64,000 nucleotides of DNA from Hoyosella rhizosphaerae (GCF_014643175.1 NZ_BMJH01000001.1:1054001-1118000); one strand, 5' to 3'; positions 9,073 to 16,846 are shown, counted from the first letter of the stretch. The notes: generated by a model not told the origin, from the sequence alone. Made by a program: numbers and translations.

Positions 9073-10332
9073 ATGCAATCGCCCGTAGCCGAATACCTTG
9101 AGACCATCGTGAACCGGTGCAAATCTGATCGAACCGGTGAAATTAGCCCAGCCAGCGCAAAAAACACCGGAATAGATGCCGATCAACTGGCGCTCGCCAT
9201 CACAACTGTCGACGGCGCAACATATGCCGTTGGTGACGCCGATGTGCATTTCCCGATCGAGTCCATGGCAAAGCCGCTGACATATGCCCTAGCGATACAT
9301 GACGCTGGACCCACCGAAGTTCATAAAAAGATCGGCGTGGAACCGTCCGGCGATAATTTCAACGAAATCGCACTTGAGGAGTCAACAGGTAGACCGTTCA
9401 ACGCCATGATCAATGCAGGCGCAATAGCTGCTCACACCTATGTTGACGGAGATGGGGAGAACGATCGTACTGAACGCATAAGGCAACATTTCAGCAAGTT
9501 GGCCGACAAGGCCCTTCAGTTCGCAGACACCGAAGACGACACAACGCATCGCAACTTAGCTATCGGCCACATGCTCAAAGCAGCCGACGTTCTGGAAATT
9601 GACCCCCAAGAAGCAGTCCGTGGATACACACGACAATGCGCTGTTTCTGTGTCCACACGTGATCTCGCGATCATCGCATCCGTTTACGCGAACCGAGGCG
9701 TTCACCCTTTGACTGGTGAACGCCTGCTCGAACCAGACATTGTGCGTCATGTGCTCAGCGTGATGGCAACCTGCGGGATGTACAACGCTACGGGCGACTG
9801 GATCACCTCCGTCGGAATACCCGCAAAAAGTGGAATCTCAGGTGGCATCTTCGGCGTCCTTCCCGGACAACTGGGGATCGCTGTCTACTCACCCCTCGTA
9901 GATAGCCGCGGCAACAGCGTTCGTGGCGTGGAACTTTTCGAACACCTATCACGAGACGTGGGTCTGCATTTGATGGAAGCCTCGCCAATTGGACGGTCCG
10001 TGTTGCGCAGCGCTGAGGAACGGCACGGCGCGATGCACTTCCAGATGCAGGGCACACTGCTGTTCACGCAAGCCGAACTCATCGCACGCGAAATTGAACG
10101 CCGCGAATGTGCTGATCTGCCCGTGATACTAGATTTTGAAGCAACCATCGCCGTGAGTGTGGTGGCGAAGAAAATACTTGCCGAGATGGTGGACCGCCTG
10201 AGAAGGCACGATCATGTTCAGACTGTCGTTGTCGATCCGGGCGGGTTTTTCTCTGACGCCTGGGGCTCGGAGTCTCGCACGCCTACCGTGGTCGGGAGCG
10301 TTGAGGCCGCCCGTTCCGCGCTCGGCACTTAA
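9073..10332 (+). CDS. glsA: Glutaminase with C-terminal STAS domain
   Basis: A 419-residue protein. Residues 1-300 are a serine-dependent beta-lactamase-fold glutaminase that turns glutamine into glutamate and ammonia. The SxxK pair is Ser64/Lys67 (ESMAKPLTY), and other family blocks are GRPFNAMINAGAIA near 106-119, the CAVSVSTRDLA region near 190, and a GIPAKSGISGGIFGVLPG block near 248. Residues from about 320 form a STAS-like domain (LFTQAELIAREI, then DLPVILDFEATIAVSVVAK), as in other actinobacterial glutaminases with an added regulatory domain. The ATG at 9073 gives the usual family N-terminus (MQSPVAEYLE). The gene stands alone between a terminator and the tRNA region; I see no terminator of its own, only the short tandem repeat that follows. 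Confidence 0.93.
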   Translation: MQSPVAEYLETIVNRCKSDRTGEISPASAKNTGIDADQLALAITTVDGATYAVGDADVHFPIESMAKPLTYALAIHDAGPTEVHKKIGVEPSGDNFNEIALEESTGRPFNAMINAGAIAAHTYVDGDGENDRTERIRQHFSKLADKALQFADTEDDTTHRNLAIGHMLKAADVLEIDPQEAVRGYTRQCAVSVSTRDLAIIASVYANRGVHPLTGERLLEPDIVRHVLSVMATCGMYNATGDWITSVGIPAKSGISGGIFGVLPGQLGIAVYSPLVDSRGNSVRGVELFEHLSRDVGLHLMEASPIGRSVLRSAEERHGAMHFQMQGTLLFTQAELIAREIERRECADLPVILDFEATIAVSVVAKKILAEMVDRLRRHDHVQTVVVDPGGFFSDAWGSESRTPTVVGSVEAARSALGT

Positions 10333-10353
10333 TTGAATTGCCGACCTGTTAAC

Positions 10354-10410
10354 TATCAGGGGACTTGGCCGGTATCAGGGGACTTGGCTGGTATCAGGGG
10401 ACTGGGCCGG
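10354..10410. repeat. Three tandem 19-bp repeats between glsA and tRNA-Val
   Basis: The unit TATCAGGGGACTTGGCCGG occurs three times back to back (10354-10372, 10373-10391, 10392-10410) with one or two changes per copy. It lies in the gap downstream of both glsA (plus) and tRNA-Val (minus). No coding frame is conserved across it. Its role is unknown. Confidence 0.9.
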
Positions 10411-10445
10411 AGTTGATTAGCTGCCCCGATTTTAGGCATGAAAAG

Positions 10446-10517
10446 TGGTCCCGGCTGGGATCGAACCAGCGACCTTTCCGGTGTGAACGGAACGCTCTCC
10501 CACTGAGCTACGGGACC
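10446..10517 (-). tRNA. tRNA-Val (anticodon CAC)
   Basis: Read on the minus strand it folds as a full cloverleaf of 72 bases: acceptor GGTCCCG/CGGGACC, D-arm AGCTCAGTGGGAGAGC, anticodon stem CCGTT region with loop TTCACAC (anticodon CAC), and T-arm GGTTCGATCC. The discriminator is A, and 3' CCA is not encoded. It reads codon GUG. It faces away from the Gly-Cys-Val unit. Confidence 0.95.
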
Positions 10518-10555
10518 ATAAGGGACGCGCGCTAATGGAAGCGCGACGAGCACGA

Positions 10556-10584
10556 ACATTAGCACGCTGTGACCCCTCAAACAA
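10556..10584 (-). promoter_or_regulatory. Sigma-A-type promoter of tRNA-Val(CAC)
   Basis: On the minus strand a -35 box TTGTTT (complement of 10579-10584), a 17-base spacer and a -10 box TAATGT (complement of 10556-10561). It lies about 40 bases before the tRNA. The spacing is ideal and the -10 is the same hexamer used by the opposite tRNA operon. Confidence 0.65.
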
Positions 10585-10724
10585 CCTACTTGCAGCGCAC
10601 TTCTGGTGTGTCCCTCAGCGACGGCACCTCCACGCATGTGAACCAATCGAGGTCGGCGTCGACCGCCAATCGCCACCCAACGGAGGGTGAATTTTCGGCG
10701 ACACACTGTGTTCGCCGTTGCGAT

Positions 10725-10753
10725 TTGTCACAGCGGCCCGCATCGGCTAATGT
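10725..10753 (+). promoter_or_regulatory. Sigma-A-type promoter of the Gly-Cys-Val tRNA operon
   Basis: A -35 box TTGTCA (10725-10730), a 17-base spacer and a -10 box TAATGT (10748-10753). Transcription would start near 10760, about 47 bases before tRNA-Gly. The rest of the 289-base gap between the two tRNA units (10518-10806) holds the opposite promoter and no gene I can support. Confidence 0.75.
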
Positions 10754-10806
10754 TCTCAACCGCACCGGCAAACGGGACTGCAAGGTTCTCGGGAGCAGCG
10801 GAGCGT

Positions 10807-10879
10807 GCGGATGTAGCGCAGTTGGTAGCGCATCACCTTGCCAAGGTGAGGGTCGCGGGTTCGAATCCCGTCATCCGCT
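10807..10879 (+). tRNA. tRNA-Gly (anticodon GCC)
   Basis: 73-base cloverleaf: acceptor GCGGATG/CATCCGC, D-arm GCGCAGTTGGTAGCGC, anticodon stem TCACC/GGTGA with loop TTGCCAA (anticodon GCC), T-arm with GGTTCGAATCC. The discriminator is T, as expected for Gly, and CCA is not encoded. First gene of a three-tRNA unit. Confidence 0.96.
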
Positions 10880-10905
10880 CAAGAGGTTGGGCTTGACCCC
10901 CCTGC

Positions 10906-10976
10906 GGTGGAGTGGCCGAGTGGCGAGGCAACGGCCTGCAAAGCCGTGTACACGGGTTCGATTCCCGTCTCCACCT
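10906..10976 (+). tRNA. tRNA-Cys (anticodon GCA)
   Basis: 71-base cloverleaf: acceptor GGTGGAG/CTCCACC, anticodon stem CGGC/GCCG around loop CTGCAAA (anticodon GCA), T-arm GGTTCGATTCC. The discriminator T (U73) is the identity base of tRNA-Cys. It is 26 bases after tRNA-Gly. Confidence 0.96.
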
Positions 10977-10995
10977 CTTTAGTTAGAGGTTTCCT

Positions 10996-11067
10996 GCGCG
11001 ATTAGCTCAGCGGGAGAGCGCTTCCCTGACACGGAAGAGGTCACTGGTTCAATCCCAGTATCGCGCA
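10996..11067 (+). tRNA. tRNA-Val (anticodon GAC)
   Basis: 72-base cloverleaf: acceptor GCGCGAT/ATCGCGC, D-arm AGCTCAGCGGGAGAGC, anticodon stem CTTCC/GGAAG around loop CTGACAC (anticodon GAC), T-arm GGTTCAATCC. The discriminator is A and CCA follows at 11068-11070. It is the only tRNA of the four with an encoded CCA. The final A is also the first base of the next gene's ATG. Confidence 0.95.
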
Positions 11068-11069
11068 CC

Positions 11070-11627
11070 ATGTTTAACGACCACGCACGAGTTGAACTAG
11101 CTTCACTCGTCGACGCATGCGAACTTTCGCGAGTCGCTGCGATCACGTTTCCACTTGCATGCCCTCCACGTCTGCCCAAGAGCGACGTGGAGGCTTTTAT
11201 CGATTCGTCTCTATCGCGGAGTCAGTTCGAAACCTACATCGCTAGTCATGGGTACCTCGTCTTCGTTCTTCGTGAGTCCTCGAATATCGTTGGGTACTCG
11301 CTGCTGCAACTTAGGTGCGCGCCACCTTTGCCTCAGTGTGATGCTGATGAACGAACCTCTGCGGCTCTCAGCAAGTTCTATTTGCTCCCCAATCAACATG
11401 GGACCGGTCGAGCAACGGAACTCATGACACACACGCTCACGGCGGCTGCCGTCGCTGACGTCCGCCAAGTCTGGCTCGGAGTGAACCAACTCAATCATCG
11501 GGCGCGCTCGTTTTATTTACGGCACCAGTTTGTCCCCATCGGGGCGCGAACATTTCCCGTTGGGGACAGCCTGGAACACGATTTTCTACTGCAACGAACA
11601 CTGCGCAGCCACAGCGTTAGTGACTAG
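11070..11627 (+). CDS. GNAT-family N-acetyltransferase
   Basis: A 185-residue protein with a GNAT fold. The acetyl-CoA loop is QHGTGRATELM near 112-122 (family Q/RxxGxG/A), preceded by the beta-4 strand LSKFYLLP and followed by VWLGVNQLNHRARSFYLRHQF, the usual motif B. The N-terminus ITFPLACPP is typical of a group of mycobacterial GNATs. The substrate is unknown. The ATG at 11070 shares its A with the encoded CCA end of tRNA-Val, and no in-frame start follows before the conserved ITFPLACPP block. The transcript may therefore continue from the tRNA operon. In M. tuberculosis a GNAT (Rv2669) also precedes the ZapE and RibD-like genes (from memory). Its end overlaps the end of zapE by 11 bases. 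Confidence 0.85.
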   Translation: MFNDHARVELASLVDACELSRVAAITFPLACPPRLPKSDVEAFIDSSLSRSQFETYIASHGYLVFVLRESSNIVGYSLLQLRCAPPLPQCDADERTSAALSKFYLLPNQHGTGRATELMTHTLTAAAVADVRQVWLGVNQLNHRARSFYLRHQFVPIGARTFPVGDSLEHDFLLQRTLRSHSVSD

Positions 11628-12642
11628 TGTTTGCCTGCTCCGCAAACCTAGACAACGCCAATAAGCGGGATGTGGCGCGGAGGTATTTCTTGCGGTAGCC
11701 GCCCGCAAGCATTTCCTCTGTGAAGATTTCATCGAGCCGTGCGCCTGACACCACGACAGGAATGCTTGCGTCATAAAGCCTGTCCGCCAGAACCACGAAC
11801 CGCAGCGCCACCGCCTGATCCGTTGCGGGATGAACATCCTGCAGGAACACTGACGTCACCCCGTCAACAAGCTTGCCGTAGCGCGATGGGTGCAGTTTGC
11901 CCAAGTGCGCGCACAAGTCATCGAATGAGTCGAGCGTTGCACCTGGGGTTGATTCTGCCCGCTCAGTGAGTTCTGCATCATCAATTGGTGTGGGCGCGGG
12001 GGGAAGGTCGCGGTGCCGGTAGTCCGGCCCGTCAACACGAACTGTGTCAAATACGGAGGCAAGTTTGCGAATTTCCCTCAGAAAATCCTGCGCCGCGAAG
12101 CGCCCCTCTCCCAATTGCCCCGGAAGAGTGTTCGAGGTTGCCGCGACGGACACACCGCGAGCTGATAGTTCGGCGAGAAGCCGTGACACGAGCATGGTGT
12201 CACCTGGATCATCGAGTTCAAACTCATCGATACACAGGACTGAGTGCTGTGAAAGTTCTTCGACAGCCTTCATGAATCCGAGGGCACCAACAACGTGTGT
12301 GAGCTCTACGAACGTGCCAAACGCTTTCGGTTCGGGCACTGAATGAAAGATTGACGCAAGGAGGTGAGTCTTGCCGACACCGAATCCGCCGTCGAGATAC
12401 AGGCCTATTCCGGTGGAGTTCGACTTACGGCCGAACAGGCGCTTCTTACCACCGTTGGCCTTCTTTGTGACATTGCGGGCAAATTCGCGGGCCGAGTCCA
12501 CTGCGGCTGCCTGGCTTGGTTCGTTTGGGTCCGGGATGTAGGAGTCAAAACTCACCTCGTTGAACATAGCGGGCGGCACCATTTGGGCTACCAGCTGATC
12601 AGCGGGGATCACCGGATTTCGGTCAATCAGGCGTGCGGTCAT
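11617..12642 (-). CDS. zapE: ZapE/AFG1-family P-loop ATPase
   Basis: A 341-residue AFG1-like ATPase. The Walker A motif GGFGVGKTH is at 85-93, and Walker B is LCIDEFELDDPGD near 136. A sensor-like SNTLPGQLGEGRF block follows, then the family's C-terminal block VVSGARLDEIF. In Escherichia coli ZapE is tied to the division ring under low oxygen, and the mitochondrial homologue works in protein quality control; the actinobacterial role is not settled. It is transcribed away from the RibD-like gene, with 34 bases between the two starts. It converges with the GNAT gene. Confidence 0.92.
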   Translation of the reverse strand: MTARLIDRNPVIPADQLVAQMVPPAMFNEVSFDSYIPDPNEPSQAAAVDSAREFARNVTKKANGGKKRLFGRKSNSTGIGLYLDGGFGVGKTHLLASIFHSVPEPKAFGTFVELTHVVGALGFMKAVEELSQHSVLCIDEFELDDPGDTMLVSRLLAELSARGVSVAATSNTLPGQLGEGRFAAQDFLREIRKLASVFDTVRVDGPDYRHRDLPPAPTPIDDAELTERAESTPGATLDSFDDLCAHLGKLHPSRYGKLVDGVTSVFLQDVHPATDQAVALRFVVLADRLYDASIPVVVSGARLDEIFTEEMLAGGYRKKYLRATSRLLALSRFAEQANTSH

Positions 12643-12676
12643 TGCTAAATGGTAACGACGTGGTCAGATTAATATT

Positions 12677-13453
12677 GTGGCCTACCTAAAATCTGCGACC
12701 CAGTTCACACAAACACTGTCTGCCGACGAACTGCGGGAGATCTATTCGTACCCCCACAGTCGTTGGCTACGAGTGAATTTCGTGTCGAGCATCGATGGCG
12801 CCGCCACGACTGGTGGGCTTTCGGGCGGATTGTCCGGTAAAGAAGACAAGCGCATATTTGGGATCTTGAGGGGCCTATGCGATGTTGTGCTTGTCGGGGC
12901 CGGGACTGTTCGCTCCGAGAATTACGGTGGTGTGCAGGTCTCAAGCGCGTCATCCACGCTGCGCAAAGACCGCGGCCAAAGCCCGATCCCGCCAATTGCC
13001 ATGGTGTCTGCAAGCGGGAATATTGACCCCACATCTCGAGTGTTCACAGAAACCGAAGTAAATCCGATAGTGCTGACGCGGGAAGATATCGACAGCACGA
13101 CGCACAGCCGACTGCACGATGCAGGCGCGGACGTTGTTCTACTTCCATCTGGCGGCGCCTCGGGTGTGGACCTCAATGCCGCGCGTCATGCGTTGGCCGA
13201 TCGAGGACTGACTCGAATCCTGTGTGAAGGCGGCCCGTCCCTGTTTGGCGAACTCCTCGCGATTGATCTCGTCGACGAGCTTTGCCTTACAACTGCACCC
13301 TTCCTCACCGCTGGTACGGCCGTGCGAATTGCAAGCCACGCGCATTCCTTGCGGCACAGAATGACACTGGCACATACCCTGGCAGGTGACGACGGTTCAG
13401 TGTTCACTCGTTGGGTCCGTGATCGGACGAACGACCAGGCTCAAATAAGTTGA
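12677..13453 (+). CDS. RibD C-terminal-domain reductase (pyrimidine reductase family, Rv2671-like)
   Basis: A 258-residue protein consisting only of the RibD C-terminal (dihydrofolate reductase-like) domain. Visible blocks are RWLRVNFVSSIDGAATTGGLSGGLSG (written here as its two parts RWLRVNFVSSIDGA and TTGGLSG), LCDVVLVGAGTVRSENYG, and LTRILCEGGPSLFGELL near 172-188. The family reduces the ribosyl side chain of a pyrimidine with NADPH in riboflavin synthesis. M. tuberculosis Rv2671 was instead found to be able to act as a dihydrofolate reductase, so either role is possible. No deaminase domain is fused. It starts at a GTG 34 bases from the divergent zapE start. Confidence 0.87.
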   Translation: MAYLKSATQFTQTLSADELREIYSYPHSRWLRVNFVSSIDGAATTGGLSGGLSGKEDKRIFGILRGLCDVVLVGAGTVRSENYGGVQVSSASSTLRKDRGQSPIPPIAMVSASGNIDPTSRVFTETEVNPIVLTREDIDSTTHSRLHDAGADVVLLPSGGASGVDLNAARHALADRGLTRILCEGGPSLFGELLAIDLVDELCLTTAPFLTAGTAVRIASHAHSLRHRMTLAHTLAGDDGSVFTRWVRDRTNDQAQIS

Positions 13454-13476
13454 GCGACCACGGCAAGGGAGTTGTA

Positions 13477-15051
13477 GTGCAACAACGCACCGGCATCGGG
13501 CTGGCTTTTGCGACAGCGTGCAGTGTTCTCATTGCGGGCTGTGGTGCGCTCCCCGCAGATCGGCCCGAGTACGCCGTTGACGTCGAGCGTTCAGTTGGCA
13601 GCGACGCAGCAACTGATCGCACACCTCCCCCACTATCGCGCCCGAACGCTGACTTCAACTGGGTGGAATGCACCGACCTGACAATCACCACGTACGAGTT
13701 GCCGCGGATCGAATCTGACGCCGTGATTGAATGCGCTTCTATCCCAGTACTTGCCGACCCGACTGGGTCGTTTTCAGAACCACTGGTTCTCGGGCTCACT
13801 CGGGCGAGGTTCTTGCACACTCCTGAACATGCCGCCCCTCTTGTTTTGACGACCGGCACTACGCAGCCATCGTCCCGGGCTGTCGCTCAACTTGCCATTA
13901 ACGAATCACCACTGTTGTCGTCACGTCCAGTCGTTGCTGTTGACCGGCGCGGGACGGGGGCGTCTACGCCCGTCAGTTGCTTCACCAGGGCAATGGAGGA
14001 GCAACACGTAGATCTGACACGTGGCATAGCTACGGAAGCTGACCGTGCAACTGAAGCAGCTGCAATCGGCCGTGAGTCCACACTTGCCTGCACCGATCAG
14101 ATCGAACCGATGACGACGATGTTCACCATGGACAACGCTGCGCAAGATCTTGAAATGCTGCGTTCTCGTTGGGATATCGACACACTCGCCATCCTCGGTG
14201 TTGGTGAAGGCGCACTGGTCGCTTTGAGGTACGCCAATTCGCATCCCGAGAATGTCTCTCGCCTCGTCATAGACTCCCCGCCCGCGCTGCCTGACACTCC
14301 GCCACGAACACCTGGCACAGACGCCCTGGCTAATGCGGCACAACAATCTGAGGGTTTTGAAGCAGCAGTCGCCGCCTTCGACGCTTATTGCAATGCTGCC
14401 GAATGCGGGCTTGGGGACAGCGCGGCACAAACGGTTCGCAGTCTCTTGGCAGACGCCCGGGCTGGACTACTTGGGCTTGTCACACCCGGCGCTATCGTGA
14501 CAACAATCAGCGGCATTTTGAGCGATGCGAGTGAGCCTTCAGATCAACGCATGGCAACACTCGCGGACGTTCTTTCGGCCACCCAGAATCGTGACTACGC
14601 ACCCCTACTTCAACTGAGTTACTCACTTCACAGAATTACGAGCAACGATGGACAGTTCATTGGGCGTTGCAGCGACCTCTCCACTAGGTCCACCATCGAA
14701 GCCGTACGCAACGTAGCTGAGCAATGGCGGATCGACTACCCCACAGTGGGTGATGAACTACTCGTCCGTTCGCTGCTGTGCTCCGCATGGCCCAACATCG
14801 AGGTTCCAGAGACCGATGGCGACATCACCTCACCGACGATGCTGATCGAAGGCACACGCGACCCGCTGATGGGATCGGGAACCATCCGCGAACTTCGCGG
14901 ACCTCTACTCGCCACAGGTGCGACCGTCGCAAATGTGACCTGGCAGGGAATAGGCCACGGCGCCACACTTCATTCGCATTGCGCGAGCCAAAGAGCTGCG
15001 GATTTCGTCACAGATGGAGAGGCTTCTGCAGCGACAACATGTCCGGAATGA
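13477..15051 (+). CDS. Exported alpha/beta-hydrolase-fold lipoprotein (Rv2672-like, tripeptidyl-aminopeptidase group)
   Basis: About 524 residues. The start GTG at 13477 has AAGGGAG 5 bases upstream and gives a short signal peptide ending in a lipobox (VLIAGC), so the mature protein would be tethered to the outer face of the membrane. The frame is open to a TTG at 13450. The hydrolase fold is seen in VVAVDRRGTGAS (oxyanion strand), ILGVGEGALVALRYA (nucleophile elbow), SRLVIDSP, TMLIEGTRDPLM (acid region, Asp) and WQGIGHGATL (His region). The elbow reads GVGEG, not the GxSxG usual for a serine hydrolase, so catalysis is in doubt. Cysteines at several sites outside the fold core suggest disulfides. 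Rv2672, its positional match, is annotated as a possible secreted protease. Confidence 0.8.
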   Translation: MQQRTGIGLAFATACSVLIAGCGALPADRPEYAVDVERSVGSDAATDRTPPPLSRPNADFNWVECTDLTITTYELPRIESDAVIECASIPVLADPTGSFSEPLVLGLTRARFLHTPEHAAPLVLTTGTTQPSSRAVAQLAINESPLLSSRPVVAVDRRGTGASTPVSCFTRAMEEQHVDLTRGIATEADRATEAAAIGRESTLACTDQIEPMTTMFTMDNAAQDLEMLRSRWDIDTLAILGVGEGALVALRYANSHPENVSRLVIDSPPALPDTPPRTPGTDALANAAQQSEGFEAAVAAFDAYCNAAECGLGDSAAQTVRSLLADARAGLLGLVTPGAIVTTISGILSDASEPSDQRMATLADVLSATQNRDYAPLLQLSYSLHRITSNDGQFIGRCSDLSTRSTIEAVRNVAEQWRIDYPTVGDELLVRSLLCSAWPNIEVPETDGDITSPTMLIEGTRDPLMGSGTIRELRGPLLATGATVANVTWQGIGHGATLHSHCASQRAADFVTDGEASAATTCPE

Positions 15052-15076
15052 GGCAAGCGCGGGTGTCATGCAGCGA

Positions 15077-15107
15077 ACCCCACCCGACGTGGGGTAGTTT
15101 ACCTGCG
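15077..15107 (+). promoter_or_regulatory. Hairpin and -10 box in front of aftC; likely leaderless start
   Basis: A 7-pair inverted repeat ACCCCAC (15077-15083) and GTGGGGT (15089-15095) is followed directly by AGTTT. Its last base begins a -10 hexamer TAGTTT (15095-15100). Six bases later is the GTG of aftC at 15107, which would then be base +1 of the transcript. No ribosome site precedes that GTG. The hairpin could end the upstream lipoprotein transcript. Confidence 0.5.
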
Positions 15108-16414
15108 TGTTTCCTTCACAGTTGAAGACCCGAACTCCACTGACGACGCCCGACATCATCAAGATGGTCATGTGGCCGTTCGCGGTGCTGACAGTGGTTC
15201 ATCGAACCATCATTTTGGCGTTCAACGGCGCTGTCACTAACGATTTCCTGCCGATCTACACAGCGGCGGTGAATTTCCTCAACAAGCAGGACGTTTACCT
15301 CGACAACTTCAACTGGACACACCCGCACTACCTGTACCCGCCAAGTGGGACTCTCATGATCTCACCGCTTGGTTTCTTGGACTATGACGTTGCTCGCAGG
15401 CTGTACATCATTCTCAACGTGCTGGCTGTGCTGATCGCTGCCTACTACCTGCTGAAACTGTTCGGCTATGGCTTGAGTTCGGTGGCGGCACCGATCGTTG
15501 TTTTTGCTATGTTCAGCACGGAGACGGTGTCGAACACGCTGATCTACACCAACATGAACGGTCTCATCCTGCTGGCGCAGGTGCTGTTTATGAAGTTCCT
15601 TCTGGAAAGGCGCCTCTGGTGGGCTGGCGTGCCGATGGGTTTGACGATTGCCATCAAACCCATCCTGTTGCCGCTTTTGGTTTTCCCATTTCTCAAGAAG
15701 CAGTGGCAGCCCTTTGTCGCCTCGATCGGTATTCCAATAATGTTGATGGCCATTGCGTGGCCGTTGTCGAAAGATCCCGGCCGATACATACGAGAAACCG
15801 TCCCGTATCTCGCTGAGTCTCGCGACTACTTCAACAGTGCGATCTCAGGAAATGCCGTCTATTACGGCCTGCCTGATTGGTTGGTGCTCGGTCTTCGCGG
15901 CGGGTTCGCAGTGATTGTGCTGATCTCGCTGTGGTTGCTGTTCCGGTACTACCGCCACGATGAACTGTTCTTCCTGTGCACAGCGTCCGGCGTGATTATG
16001 ACCGCGCAGTTCTTGCTGGGCTCACTTGGTCAGATGTACTACTCGATGTTGCTGTTCCCGTTGCTGATGACTGTGGTGATGAAGCACTCGGTGTTGCGAA
16101 ACTGGCCAGCCTGGCTCGCCGTGTATGGGTTCATGACGTTCGACATGTGGTTCTCAGTGCCGTGGCGTCAGTTCGGTGAGGCGGCTCAGTTCCTTCGCAC
16201 GACATTCGGCTGGAGTCTGCTGCTGATCGTGGTATTCACGGTTTTGGTGAATAGGTGGCTTGATGCTCGCAAAGCGGGCACCCTGCATCTCGGTATTGAT
16301 CCGCCTTACATTCGCGACGATGTCGAACATAAAGGCGTACCTGAGAAGTACCGGTTCCCAGAAGGCCGACCAGAGCAAAACTCCCTGGCGGCGCAAATCG
16401 ACAAAACCTATTAG
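15107..16414 (+). CDS. aftC: Alpha-(1->3)-arabinofuranosyltransferase AftC
   Basis: A 435-residue polytopic membrane protein of the GT-C class (GT87-like) with about ten hydrophobic segments. It begins with a short cytoplasmic part, then the first loop holds AVTNDFLPIYTAA with the Asp expected to be catalytic, followed by YLDNFNWTHPHYLYPPSG, a block typical of AftC. AftC adds alpha-1,3 branches to arabinan from decaprenyl-phosphoryl-arabinose outside the membrane. Length (M. tuberculosis Rv2673 has 433) and position (after the Rv2672-like gene, before msrB) both fit. The charged C-terminal tail of about 50 residues lies in the cytoplasm or outside. Presence of AftC means the organism makes a branched arabinogalactan or LAM. 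Confidence 0.92.
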   Translation: MFPSQLKTRTPLTTPDIIKMVMWPFAVLTVVHRTIILAFNGAVTNDFLPIYTAAVNFLNKQDVYLDNFNWTHPHYLYPPSGTLMISPLGFLDYDVARRLYIILNVLAVLIAAYYLLKLFGYGLSSVAAPIVVFAMFSTETVSNTLIYTNMNGLILLAQVLFMKFLLERRLWWAGVPMGLTIAIKPILLPLLVFPFLKKQWQPFVASIGIPIMLMAIAWPLSKDPGRYIRETVPYLAESRDYFNSAISGNAVYYGLPDWLVLGLRGGFAVIVLISLWLLFRYYRHDELFFLCTASGVIMTAQFLLGSLGQMYYSMLLFPLLMTVVMKHSVLRNWPAWLAVYGFMTFDMWFSVPWRQFGEAAQFLRTTFGWSLLLIVVFTVLVNRWLDARKAGTLHLGIDPPYIRDDVEHKGVPEKYRFPEGRPEQNSLAAQIDKTY

Positions 16415-16423
16415 CGTTAAGGC

Positions 16424-16846
16424 ATGAGTTCTGAAGAGTTGCCCGCCCCCGAGATCAAGTTGACCGACGCTCAGTGGCGGGAGCGTCTGACCCCGATGGA
16501 ATTTGCTGTATTGCGCGAAGCCGGTACGGAGCGCCCCTTTACAGGCGAGTACACCGACACCACCAGCGAAGGTATCTACGAGTGCCGGGCATGTGGCACG
16601 GAGTTGTTCCGCAGTAGCGAAAAGTTCTCGTCACACTGTGGGTGGCCCTCATTTTTTGATCCGGCAAACTCCGACGCAGTCATTCTTCGCACCGACTCGA
16701 GCCTAGGAATGCGCCGCGTCGAGGTGCTGTGTCGTACCTGCCATAGCCATCTCGGCCACGTTTTCGAGGGCGAAGGCTACCCCACACCCACCGACCAGCG
16801 TTACTGCATCAACTCTATTTGCCTGCGGCTAAAGCCAGCGCAATAA
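16424..16846 (+). CDS. msrB: Peptide-methionine (R)-S-oxide reductase MsrB
   Basis: A 140-residue MsrB that repairs oxidised methionine (R isomer) in proteins. All expected residues are present: zinc Cys54/Cys57 (CRAC) and Cys103/Cys106 (CRTC), catalytic Cys128 in RYCIN, and Cys72 in HCGWPSF as a likely resolving residue. HSHLGHVF precedes the active site. The ATG at 16424 is 10 bases after the aftC stop. TAGCGT (16412-16417), which includes that stop codon, lies 6 bases before the ATG and may act as a -10 for a leaderless message, or the gene is read through from aftC. Confidence 0.96.
   Translation: MSSEELPAPEIKLTDAQWRERLTPMEFAVLREAGTERPFTGEYTDTTSEGIYECRACGTELFRSSEKFSSHCGWPSFFDPANSDAVILRTDSSLGMRRVEVLCRTCHSHLGHVFEGEGYPTPTDQRYCINSICLRLKPAQ

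Noticed and set aside
10333-10445. Integration site (att) at tRNA-Val
   Set aside because: No duplicated tRNA 3' end, no integrase and no foreign genes nearby; only a short tandem repeat is seen.
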